A stretch of 64,000 nt of DNA from Streptomyces griseocarneus (lineage in GTDB: Bacteria > Actinomycetota > Actinomycetes > Streptomycetales > Streptomycetaceae), in NCBI GenBank assembly GCA_003674045.1, contig PENC01000007.1, forward strand, positions 248,001-312,000. The letters are read 5' to 3'. Below, in pieces: positions 41,086 to 49,178 of the stretch (positions are counted from its first letter, which is position 1; every line of letters starts with the position of its first letter). The notes beneath the pieces were generated by a model that saw only the letters and a program-made list of their open reading frames with translations, searched no databases and had not been told where the DNA came from. Position numbers and translations under genes: made by a program.

Positions 41086-41411
41086 GAGTGATCCTCCTGT
41101 GCAGGCCGTCCGCGCGGACGCGGCCAGCTCGGCGCAGCCCCTCAGCCCCTCCTGGCAGCCCCGTGGCCGCTCCCGAAGGGAGCGACCACCAACACCCACG
41201 GTTGTACAGGCATCGGCGGCGGGCGGTCCAGAACAGCCGCACTTCGCATATGAGCGGACTTTTCCTTGCCGAGAAGACTGCCACGGGCCCGGATTCACCG
41301 CATGGCATCGAATGGCCGAACTTCGCTCTCGACGATAGATGGCACTGCCAACGAAGATGTCGAACGCGCCGGAATCCGTCCCTTCGGTTAAAAATCGTGG
41401 AGGTATGCCGT
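41086..41411. promoter_or_regulatory. Leader region of the asparagine synthetase gene
   Basis: 326 bases with no supported gene. The last 80 are relatively AT-rich, and GTGGAGG (41396-41402) is the ribosome site for ATG 41412. No T-box, riboswitch or clear promoter hexamers were recognised. Confidence 0.45.
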
Positions 41412-43259
41412 ATGTGCGGGATAGTGGGCCAGGTGGATTTCTACCACGACCTGCGGAGCGAACGGGAAGCGGGGCACGGGCATTTCGAACGCTTCCAGCG
41501 GATGGTCGACGGCATGGAATGCCGTGGCCCGGACGCCGAGGGGATCTGGTTCGACCGGCACGCCACCCTCGGGCACCGCAGGCTGGCCGTCATCGACCTC
41601 GTGGGCGGCGCCCAGCCGATGGTGGCGGAGGAAGGCGGGCACGTCCTGGCCGCCCTCACCTACAGCGGCGAGGTCTACAACTTCCGCGAGCTGCGCGCCG
41701 AGTTGGAGGGGCGTGGTCACCTCTTCCGTACGCGCAGCGACACCGAGGTCGTGCTGCGCGCCTATCTGGAGTGGGGAGCCGCCTGCGCCGAGCGGCTGAA
41801 CGGCATGTTCGCCTTCGCCGTCTGGGACGTCCGGAAGGAGGAACTCCTCCTCGTCCGCGACCGCATGGGCGTCAAGCCGCTCTATTACGCCGAAACCCCC
41901 TCCGGCGTCCTCTTCGGTTCCGAGCCGAAGGCCATTCTGGAGAGCGGTCTCATCGAGCCCGTCGTCACGGTGGAGGGAATCGCCGAGGCGCTCGGCGTCG
42001 TCAAGACACCCACGCACGCGGTCTACCGCGACATTCGCGAAGTACGGCCCGGCCATACAGTGCGTGTACACCGAAATGGTGTTGTCCCACAGCGTTATTG
42101 GGCCCTGGAGGCGCGCCCCCACACGGACGACCTCGCCACGACGGTCGCCACCGTACGGGAGCTCCTGACCGACACCGTCCGGCGGCAGCTCGTCTCCGAC
42201 GTGCCGCTGTCCACCCTGCTCTCCGGCGGCCTCGACTCCAGCGCGGTCACCGGCCTCGCGGCGGCCCAGGGGCCCATCCGGTCCTACGACGTCGACTTCG
42301 CCGGCTACACCGAGAACTTCACGCCCAGCGCGATGCGCTCCTCGTCCGACGCCCCCTACGTCGCCGACGTCGTACGGCACCTCGGCAACGACCACGTCAG
42401 CCTCGTCCTGAACACCGGGGACCTGATGGACGCCGACGTACGGTCCGCCGTGCTGCGCGCCCGCGACCTGCCGCTGAGCGTCGGCGACCTCGACACCTCC
42501 CTCTACCTCCTCTTCCGCGCGGTGCGCGAGCGGTCCACGGTCGCCCTGTCCGGCGAGGCGGCGGACGAGCTCTTCGGCGGCTACCGCTGGTTCCACGACG
42601 AGGAGGCCGTGCACGCAGACACCTTCCCGTGGCTGGTCGTGATGGGCCCCAACTCGCGCGGCGAGGGAGGCCTTCTCGACCGGGCGTTCATGGAGAAGAT
42701 CGACGTCCCCGGCTACGTACGGCAGCGCTACGCCGAGGCTCTGGCGGAAGTGCCGCGCCTGGAGGGGGAGACGGGGCTGGAGCGCCGCATGCGCGAGATC
42801 AGCCATCTGCACCTCACCCGCATGGTGGCCTGGCTCCTCGACCGCAAGGACCGCATGAGCATGGCCAGCGGCCTGGAGGTCCGCGTGCCCTTCTGCGACC
42901 ACCGCCTCGTCGAGTACGTCTTCAACACCCCCTGGTCGATGAAGACCTTCGACGGCCGCGAGAAGAGCCTCCTGCGCGCTGCGGCCTCCCATGTCCTGCC
43001 GCGCTCGGTCGTCGACCGCAAGAAGAGCCCGTATCCGGTGACCCAGGACCCCACCTACAGCCAGGCCCTGCGCAAGGAACTCCGCGAACTCCTTGCCGAC
43101 CCGGACGCGCCGATCGCTCCGCTCCTCGACCACGACCGCGCGCGGACGGAAGCCGACCGCACGGACACCCTCACGGGGGAGTGGGACCGCTTCCCGATCG
43201 AGTCGGTGCTCCAGTGGAACGCGTGGCTGAAGCGGTACAGGGTACGGCTGGAGGTCTGA
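41412..43259 (+). CDS. asnB: Glutamine-hydrolysing asparagine synthetase
   Basis: 615 residues from ATG 41412. N-terminal class II glutamine amidotransferase with nucleophile Cys2 (MCGIVGQVDF), GPDAEGIW, HRRLAVIDL and NGEIYN-like SGEVYNFREL. C-terminal synthetase with the PPi-loop SGGLDSSAVTGLA near residue 272 and GEAADELFGGYRWFH. The NGEIYN Asn is replaced by Ser (YSGEVYN). Makes Asn from Asp, Gln and ATP. Not in an obvious biosynthetic cluster, so probably the housekeeping or wall-amidation enzyme. Confidence 0.93.
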   Translation: MCGIVGQVDFYHDLRSEREAGHGHFERFQRMVDGMECRGPDAEGIWFDRHATLGHRRLAVIDLVGGAQPMVAEEGGHVLAALTYSGEVYNFRELRAELEGRGHLFRTRSDTEVVLRAYLEWGAACAERLNGMFAFAVWDVRKEELLLVRDRMGVKPLYYAETPSGVLFGSEPKAILESGLIEPVVTVEGIAEALGVVKTPTHAVYRDIREVRPGHTVRVHRNGVVPQRYWALEARPHTDDLATTVATVRELLTDTVRRQLVSDVPLSTLLSGGLDSSAVTGLAAAQGPIRSYDVDFAGYTENFTPSAMRSSSDAPYVADVVRHLGNDHVSLVLNTGDLMDADVRSAVLRARDLPLSVGDLDTSLYLLFRAVRERSTVALSGEAADELFGGYRWFHDEEAVHADTFPWLVVMGPNSRGEGGLLDRAFMEKIDVPGYVRQRYAEALAEVPRLEGETGLERRMREISHLHLTRMVAWLLDRKDRMSMASGLEVRVPFCDHRLVEYVFNTPWSMKTFDGREKSLLRAAASHVLPRSVVDRKKSPYPVTQDPTYSQALRKELRELLADPDAPIAPLLDHDRARTEADRTDTLTGEWDRFPIESVLQWNAWLKRYRVRLEV

Positions 43260-43355
43260 ACGGCCCAGGCCCCCGGACGGGTCAGTGCCGGTGGCGGCCC
43301 GGTGGCGGGGCGCGGAGGGTGGGGGGACGGATACGTGCGCCTTGGAGGCCTTCCC

Positions 43356-44150
43356 ATGCCCGACGTCACCGGACCCTACGCACCCGGCACCCCCTGCTGG
43401 CTCGATCTGACGGTGCCCGACCAGCAGGCCGCCCTCGACTTCTACCGTGACCTCTTCGGCTGGCAGGGGGAGGTCGGGCCGCCGGAGACCGGGGGGTACG
43501 CGGTGTGCACACTGCGCGGCAAGCCGGTCGCCGGGATCATGAGCGCCCAGGGGCAGGAGGGCGCGCCCACCCCGCCCACCGTGTGGACGACCTACATCGC
43601 CACCGCCGACGTGGACGCCACCGAGGCGAGGATCACCGCCGCGGGCGGCCAGGTGATGATGCCCGCCATGGATGTGATGTCGCTCGGCCGGATGGCCGTC
43701 GTCGCCGGGCCCGACGGCGCGGTCTTCGGACTGTGGCAGGCCGTGGACTTCCCCGGCGCGGGCGTCGTCAACGAGCCCGGCGCGCTGATCTGGAACGAGC
43801 TCGCCACGAGCGATGTGAAGGCAGCCACCGGCTTCCTCGCCGACGCCCTCGGCATCAAGGCGGAGCCCATGGAGGGCACGGACGGCGGCTACTACGCGCT
43901 GAAAGTGGGCGACCGGGCCGTCGGCGGGATGATGAGCCTCGACCAGCTCCCGCCGGACACGCCCCCGAACTGGCTGCCGTACTTCGCGGTGGACGACACC
44001 GACAGCACGGTCGACGCCCTCGTCCGCGCGAAGGGCAACGTCCTCAAGCCGCCGTTCGACATGATGGCGGGCCGCATGGCCGTCGTGCAGGACCCGCAGG
44101 GCGGGATCTTCGCCGTCATCAAGGAGAAAGGGCAGGGATCCGGCGCCTGA
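43356..44150 (+). CDS. Two-domain VOC-fold protein (glyoxalase/bleomycin-resistance superfamily)
   Basis: 264 residues from ATG 43356, with TTGGAGG upstream. Two tandem VOC modules: PGTPCWLDLTVPDQQAALDF and FYRDLFGW in the first, IWNELATSDVKAATGFLADA and YFAVDDTDSTVDALVRAKGN in the second. The metal-ligand positions (His/Glu) seem not to be conserved, as in the Cfp30B-like actinobacterial subgroup. Function unknown. Same direction as asnB, 96 bases downstream. Confidence 0.9.
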   Translation: MPDVTGPYAPGTPCWLDLTVPDQQAALDFYRDLFGWQGEVGPPETGGYAVCTLRGKPVAGIMSAQGQEGAPTPPTVWTTYIATADVDATEARITAAGGQVMMPAMDVMSLGRMAVVAGPDGAVFGLWQAVDFPGAGVVNEPGALIWNELATSDVKAATGFLADALGIKAEPMEGTDGGYYALKVGDRAVGGMMSLDQLPPDTPPNWLPYFAVDDTDSTVDALVRAKGNVLKPPFDMMAGRMAVVQDPQGGIFAVIKEKGQGSGA

Positions 44151-44195
44151 GCACCGGACCCCTGCCACGACCGGGTCGACCAGGGCGGCCGGGCG

Positions 44196-45515
44196 TCACG
44201 TCGTCGCGGTGACGGTGACCTTCTCGTCGTTCTTGAGCTGGCCGAAGAGCTGCTTGGCCTTGTCGGTGTCCCACTTGACCGCCACGCCGTCGCTCCGCGT
44301 GGGCAGGTTCGGGTTGGAGATCGGCACGGTCAGCTGCTGCCCGCCGCCGCCCGTGACGCCCTTCATCGCCCAGAACATCGACATCAGGTCGGTCAGCCCC
44401 ATGTCCTTGTCGACGACGAGGGTGTCGAGCCCCGAGCCGATGACCGGGTAGAGCCGGAAGGGATTGAGGATCGTCGCGGGCGAGGCCGCCTGCTTGGCCA
44501 GTGTGTTCAGGAACTTCTGCTGGTTGCGCATGCGGCCCAGGTCCTGGTCGGCCTCCTGGTGGCGCTGCCGGACGAACTCCAGCGACTGCGTGCCGTCGAA
44601 GGTCTGGCAGCCCGCCTTGAAGTCCGCGCCCGAGTCCTTGTCCTTGACCGGCTTGTCCAGGCACATCTCCACGCCGCCGAGCGCGTCCACCAGATTGCGG
44701 AAGCCGCCGAAGCCGATCTCCGCGTAGTGGTCGATGTGCAGCCCGGTGTTGTACTCGATCGTCTGCGCCAGCAGCTCCGCGCCGCCGTCCGCGTACGCCT
44801 CGTTGAGCTTGTGCGTCGACGCCGGGAACTGCTTGCCGGTCGTCGGGCCGGTGAACGCCGGGATCGTCACGTAGGAGTCGCGGGGCAGGCTCAGCATCGT
44901 CGTGCCGTTGTCGCCCGTGTGCAGGATCATCATCGAGTCGGTGCGCTTGCCGTCGGCCGAGCCGGTGTGGAGGTCCTTCTTCTCCTGGTCCGACAGGCCC
45001 TCGCGGCTGTCCGAGCCGACGATCAGGTAGTTCGTGCCCTTGCCGCTCTCCGGCCGGTCCTTCACCTTGCCCAGGTCGACCTCGTGGCGCAGCTTGGAGT
45101 CCGCCCAGAAGTAGGTGCTCACGGACACCGCCAGCAGCAGGGCGACGAACGCGACCAGGCCGATGGTGATCCTCTTCCGCCAGTTCGGACGGCTCGTACG
45201 GGGTGCCTGCCCTCCGGGGCCCCGGCCTCCGCCTCCGCCCCCGCTTCCGCCGTTGCCGGGGGCGCCCGGACCGACCGGGGCGCCGCCGTGCCTGTAGACC
45301 TGCCCCGTGTTGTAACCGTCGTCACGCCGGGGCGGCGGGGGAGCGCCCGTACCGGCACCGTTCCGGCCACCGGTGCTCTGGCCGGGCACCGGCGGGTAAG
45401 GACGCGGTGGGGCCTCGCGCCGGACGTGCGGCATGGCACGGGCACCCTCCGGGTCCGCGCCGGTGCTGCCCCGCCCGTACCGGGGGCTCTGGGGCTCTTC
45501 GGGCCAATCGCTCAT
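44196..45515 (-). CDS. LytR-CpsA-Psr (LCP) family ligase 1
   Basis: 439 residues from ATG 45515. About 105 residues of cytoplasmic Pro/Gly-rich tail, one transmembrane helix (ITIGLVAFVALLLAVSVSTY), then the extracellular LCP domain: YLIVGSDSREG, TDSMMILHTG, SLPRDSYVTIP, HKLNEAYADGG, and LEFVRQRHQEADQDLGRMRN. LCP enzymes transfer undecaprenyl-linked glycopolymers to peptidoglycan. No C-terminal LytR_C domain. First of five LCP genes within 11 kb. Confidence 0.94.
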   Translation of the reverse strand: MSDWPEEPQSPRYGRGSTGADPEGARAMPHVRREAPPRPYPPVPGQSTGGRNGAGTGAPPPPRRDDGYNTGQVYRHGGAPVGPGAPGNGGSGGGGGGRGPGGQAPRTSRPNWRKRITIGLVAFVALLLAVSVSTYFWADSKLRHEVDLGKVKDRPESGKGTNYLIVGSDSREGLSDQEKKDLHTGSADGKRTDSMMILHTGDNGTTMLSLPRDSYVTIPAFTGPTTGKQFPASTHKLNEAYADGGAELLAQTIEYNTGLHIDHYAEIGFGGFRNLVDALGGVEMCLDKPVKDKDSGADFKAGCQTFDGTQSLEFVRQRHQEADQDLGRMRNQQKFLNTLAKQAASPATILNPFRLYPVIGSGLDTLVVDKDMGLTDLMSMFWAMKGVTGGGGQQLTVPISNPNLPTRSDGVAVKWDTDKAKQLFGQLKNDEKVTVTATT

Positions 45516-45681
45516 GCCACCGAGTGTGCCCACCGGGGCGGCCGACAGGCGGGCCGGAGCGGGATCGGGGCAGGGCTGTTGCAGAGCTGATGCATGCCGT
45601 TGCCGTGCGGCCGGTCCCTGGCGGGGGCCATGGCCGGACCGTGGCCGGTTCTTTTCGGTTGCCCGGCATACAGTGGTGGAC

Positions 45682-46233
45682 ATGACCATCCAGGACCCGG
45701 CCCAGGAGCCGGAAATACCGGAGAAGCCGACGTCCGCATCGCGCACGACCCTCTCCCACATCATGACCGCGAACGACACCAACCTGCTCGGCACCGTCCA
45801 CGGTGGCGTGATCATGAAGCTGGTGGACGACGTCGCAGGCGCGGTCGCCGGGCGCCACTCCGGCGGTCCCGCGGTCACGGCCTCCATGGACGAGATGGCC
45901 TTCCTGGAGCCGGTCCGGGTCGGTGACCTGGTGCATGTGCAGGCCCAGTGCAACTGGACCGGCCGCAGCTCCATGGAGATCGGCGTGCGCGTGATGGCCG
46001 AACGCTGGAACGAGTCCCGGCCGCCGGTGCAGGTGGGCAGCGCGTACCTCGTCTTCGCGGCGGTGGACGGGGAGGGGAAGCCGCGGCTCGTACCGCAGGT
46101 GGCCCCGGAGACGGAGAAGGACCGGCGGCGGCATCAGGAGGCGCAGATCCGTCGTACGCATCGCCTGGCGCGGCGCCGGGCGATCAAGGAACTGCGGGAG
46201 TCCCGCGTGGCCGAGGGTTTGACCGACGACTGA
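45682..46233 (+). CDS. Acyl-CoA thioesterase (hotdog fold)
   Basis: 183 residues from ATG 45682. Hotdog thioesterase of the cytosolic acyl-CoA hydrolase type: NLLGTVHGGVIMKLVDDVAG with the catalytic Asp, MDEMAFLEPVRVGDLVHVQA, and a basic C-terminal tail (RRTHRLARRRAIKELRES). Divergent from LCP ligase 1. Not obviously connected to the wall genes around it. Confidence 0.93.
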   Translation: MTIQDPAQEPEIPEKPTSASRTTLSHIMTANDTNLLGTVHGGVIMKLVDDVAGAVAGRHSGGPAVTASMDEMAFLEPVRVGDLVHVQAQCNWTGRSSMEIGVRVMAERWNESRPPVQVGSAYLVFAAVDGEGKPRLVPQVAPETEKDRRRHQEAQIRRTHRLARRRAIKELRESRVAEGLTDD

Positions 46234-46254
46234 GGCGCCCTGCTTCTGTGACCG

Positions 46255-46390
46255 GGGGCTCCGCCCCCGGACCCCCGATGCTGGTCGATTGGGATCCGGG
46301 GCGAAGCCCCGGGCTCAAGGGGCGCGGGGAACTGCGCGACAAGCCCCCACCGGCCCGCAGCCGCGCGCGGAGTGCGAGAGGCAACCCGCT
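46255..46390. repeat. REP-like repeat between thioesterase and LCP ligase 2
   Basis: Inverted copy of the common box: GGGGCGCGGGGAACTGCGCG at 46318-46337, preceded by GGATCCGGGGCGAAGCCCC and a GGGGGCTCC/GGAGCCCCC-type stem. It lies between converging genes and probably terminates both. Confidence 0.7.
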
Positions 46391-46427
46391 AGGCGCGGGG
46401 CCCGGGGGCAGGAGCCCCCGCCCGCGG

Positions 46428-47888
46428 CTACCGGCACACGACGCGGTCGCCCGTCACCGCCCCCGACGTGGCCAGGACCGGGTCCTGGACGCGGACGCGG
46501 TGGACGGTGGTGAAGTCCGTCCCGACCGTGACCTTCATCAGGGGGCCCTGGCCCTGGACGGGGTGGAGGTAGGCGTGGGGGAGGGCGGCGGCCAGGGTGC
46601 GGACGGAGCGGTCCCAGCGCGGGTCGTAGTGGATCACGGTGCGTGGTTGCGGTGATGGGTAGTGCGCGTCGGCCGGCAGGCCCGTCGTGCTGAAGCCCGC
46701 CGCCCGCAGCGCCTGGTCCGTGGTGCGGGCGAGCCCGTAGCGGTCGGTGCCGTTGAAGACCTGGACCCGTACCTGCGCGGGCGCCACCTCGACCGGGGTC
46801 GGGGCCTGCGACCGGGCCGCGTACGCGGACGCCGTGCCGCGAGCCGTGGTCAGCGGGCGGTCCTCGCGCAGGGCCTGGAAGATCTTCGCGGCGGCCACCT
46901 GGTCCCACTTCACCGTCGAGCCGACGTTCGGCACGACGAAGTTCATGGAGGACACCGGCACCGAGACGAACTCGGTGGAGGCGGGCGTCAGGTTCTTCAC
47001 GGCCCGCCCCAGTGCGATGAGCTCGCCGCTGCCGAAGCCCGGGTCGGCCCGCATCGCGTCCAGCAGCGTGGTGGCGACCTGCTGGAACTTCACCGGGTTC
47101 AGCAGCACCCCGCTGCCGCCCGCCCCGTGCAGCAGGGCCGCGAGGAAGCGCTGCTGCCGCTGGATCCGCCCGAGGTCGGAGACCCGGTCCAGATGGCGGG
47201 CGCGCACGTACTGCAGGGCCTGGCCACCGTTGAGCGTGCTGGTGCCCACCGGCAGGTCGAGGCCGCTGGAGGCGTCGTGGAGCGGGCGGTCCGTGCAGAC
47301 CCGCACGCCGCCCAGCAGGTCGACGGTGCGCATGAAACCGGCGAAGTCGACCTCCAGGTAGTGATCGACGTGCACGCCGGTCAGACGCTCCACGGTCCGG
47401 ACGGACAGGCTCGGCCCGCCCTCCGCGTAGGCCGCGTTCAGCTTCTGGGCGTGCGCGGGGTGCGGCCGCCCGGCCGCGTCCCGCCGGGCGGGGAGCTCGG
47501 TGTAGGTGTCGCGCGGCAGGCTGACCACGGTGGCCCGGTCACGGGCCGCGGACAGGTGCACCAGCATCACCGTGTCCGTGCAGTGACAGGGCGCGCCGCC
47601 CAGGCGCCAGCGTCTGCGCTCGTCCTCCGTGATCGTGTCGCGTCTGTCGGTGCCGACGAGGAGGAGATTGCTGCCCTGGCCCACCCGCGGCGGCCGGTGC
47701 GCGAGCCCCCCGAAGGCGTCGACCCGGTCGATGCGCGCGTCGATCCCGCGCATCACCGCGTGCCCCACGCCCCCGGCGCCCAGGACCGCGAGCGCGGTGC
47801 CGAGGGCGACGCGGCGTCCCCAGCGGGGGCGCCGCGGGGCGCCGTGGCGGGGCCCCTGCCTACGGGGCGGGTGGGCCGGTGCGGTCAT
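46428..47888 (-). CDS. LCP family ligase 2 with LytR_C domain
   Basis: 486 residues from ATG 47888. Short basic cytoplasmic tail (RRPRWGRR), one transmembrane helix (VALGTALAVLGAGGVGHAVM), LCP domain (LLLVGTDRRDTIT, DTVMLVHLS, SLPRDTYTELPARRD, QKLNAAYAEGG, LQYVRARHLDRVSDLGRIQR) and a C-terminal LytR_C domain (VRVQVFNGTDRYGLARTTDQ). Predicted wall-glycopolymer transferase. Transcribed alone and divergent from the glycosyltransferase at 48116. Confidence 0.93.
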   Translation of the reverse strand: MTAPAHPPRRQGPRHGAPRRPRWGRRVALGTALAVLGAGGVGHAVMRGIDARIDRVDAFGGLAHRPPRVGQGSNLLLVGTDRRDTITEDERRRWRLGGAPCHCTDTVMLVHLSAARDRATVVSLPRDTYTELPARRDAAGRPHPAHAQKLNAAYAEGGPSLSVRTVERLTGVHVDHYLEVDFAGFMRTVDLLGGVRVCTDRPLHDASSGLDLPVGTSTLNGGQALQYVRARHLDRVSDLGRIQRQQRFLAALLHGAGGSGVLLNPVKFQQVATTLLDAMRADPGFGSGELIALGRAVKNLTPASTEFVSVPVSSMNFVVPNVGSTVKWDQVAAAKIFQALREDRPLTTARGTASAYAARSQAPTPVEVAPAQVRVQVFNGTDRYGLARTTDQALRAAGFSTTGLPADAHYPSPQPRTVIHYDPRWDRSVRTLAAALPHAYLHPVQGQGPLMKVTVGTDFTTVHRVRVQDPVLATSGAVTGDRVVCR

Positions 47889-48115
47889 GGCGGGACCTCC
47901 TCGGCGGACGGGCCGGACCTGTATGAAGCAAGACAAGGCGGACAGGGACCGGCAACAGTAGGTCAATACGATGAAAGGACCGCGCCCCCACGCCGTTCGG
48001 GTCACCCGGCCACCCGGCCGGAGAACGCCGGTGTCCGCCATTGGCGGTAACGTGACCGACGATTCCGCCGACCCCGGCCCAGCCGGGTGGGTGACCCCCG
48101 TACCCCCGAGGAACC

Positions 48116-49129
48116 ATGACCGAACAGCAGCCGCCCGCCGTTTCCGTGATCATGCCGGTGCTCAACGAGGAGCGGCACCTGCGCACCTCCGTCCGGCACA
48201 TCCTGGAGCAGGACTACGCCGGTGAGCTGGAGGTCGTGATCGCCCTCGGTCCCTCCGCGGACCGTACGGACGAGATCGCCGCCGAGCTCGTCGCCGAGGA
48301 CCCCCGGGTCCACACCGTGCCGAACCCCACCGGCCGTACGCCCGCCGCGCTCAACGCCGCGATCAAGGCGTCGCGGCACCCGGTCGTGGTGCGCGTGGAC
48401 GGGCACGGCATGCTCTCGCCGGACTACATCGCGACGGCCGTCCGGCTCCTGGAGGAGACCGGCGCGCAGAACGTCGGCGGCATCATGCACGCCGAGGGCG
48501 AGAACGACTGGGAGACGGCCGTCGCCGCCGCGATGACCTCGAGGATCGGCGTGGGCAACGCCGCGTTCCACACGGGTGGCGCGGCCGGGCCCGCCGAGAC
48601 CGTGTATCTGGGGGTGTTCCGGCGCGAGGCGCTGGAGCAGCAGGGCGGCTACAACGAGGAGTTCATCCGCGCCCAGGACTGGGAGCTGAACTTCCGCATC
48701 CGTGAGGCGGGCGGGCTGATCTGGTTCTCGCCGGAGCTCAAGGTCTCCTACCGGCCGCGGCCGACGGTCAAGGCGCTCGCGAAGCAGTACAAGGACTACG
48801 GGCGGTGGCGGCACGTCGTCGCGCGCTACCACCAGGGGTCGATCAACCTGCGCTATCTGGCGGCGCCGACGGCCGTGGCCGCGATCGCGGCCGGTGTGGT
48901 CGTCGGGGCCGTGGTGACACCGTGGGGGTTCGTCGTCCCGGGCGGGTACCTGGCGGCGATCGCGGCGGGGTCCGTGCCGGCGGGGCGGGGCCTGCCGCTG
49001 AAGGCCCGGGCGCAGATTCCTGTCGCTCTCGCGACGATGCACATGTCGTGGGGCTTCGGGTTCCTGACGTCGCCGAAGTCGCTGGCGCGCCGGGTCATCG
49101 CGAGCCGTCGGCCGGCGGTGCTGAAGTAG
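48116..49129 (+). CDS. Family-2 glycosyltransferase
   Basis: 337 residues from ATG 48116, with GAGGA upstream. GT-A fold: VSVIMPVLNEERHLRTSVRH, ALGPSADRTDEIA, VRVDGHGMLSPDYI (in the D-x-D position) and a Q-D-W-E-L-N-F-R-I-R metal/acceptor stretch. Two or three hydrophobic helices follow near the C-terminus (VAAIAAGVVVGAVVTPWGFV). Probably makes the glycopolymer or lipid intermediate that LCP ligases attach. The link is from context only. Confidence 0.9.
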   Translation: MTEQQPPAVSVIMPVLNEERHLRTSVRHILEQDYAGELEVVIALGPSADRTDEIAAELVAEDPRVHTVPNPTGRTPAALNAAIKASRHPVVVRVDGHGMLSPDYIATAVRLLEETGAQNVGGIMHAEGENDWETAVAAAMTSRIGVGNAAFHTGGAAGPAETVYLGVFRREALEQQGGYNEEFIRAQDWELNFRIREAGGLIWFSPELKVSYRPRPTVKALAKQYKDYGRWRHVVARYHQGSINLRYLAAPTAVAAIAAGVVVGAVVTPWGFVVPGGYLAAIAAGSVPAGRGLPLKARAQIPVALATMHMSWGFGFLTSPKSLARRVIASRRPAVLK

Positions 49130-49178
49130 CCCTGGCGGGGAACCGTCCCGGGGGCGGAAGCCCCCGGGAAATCCCCAG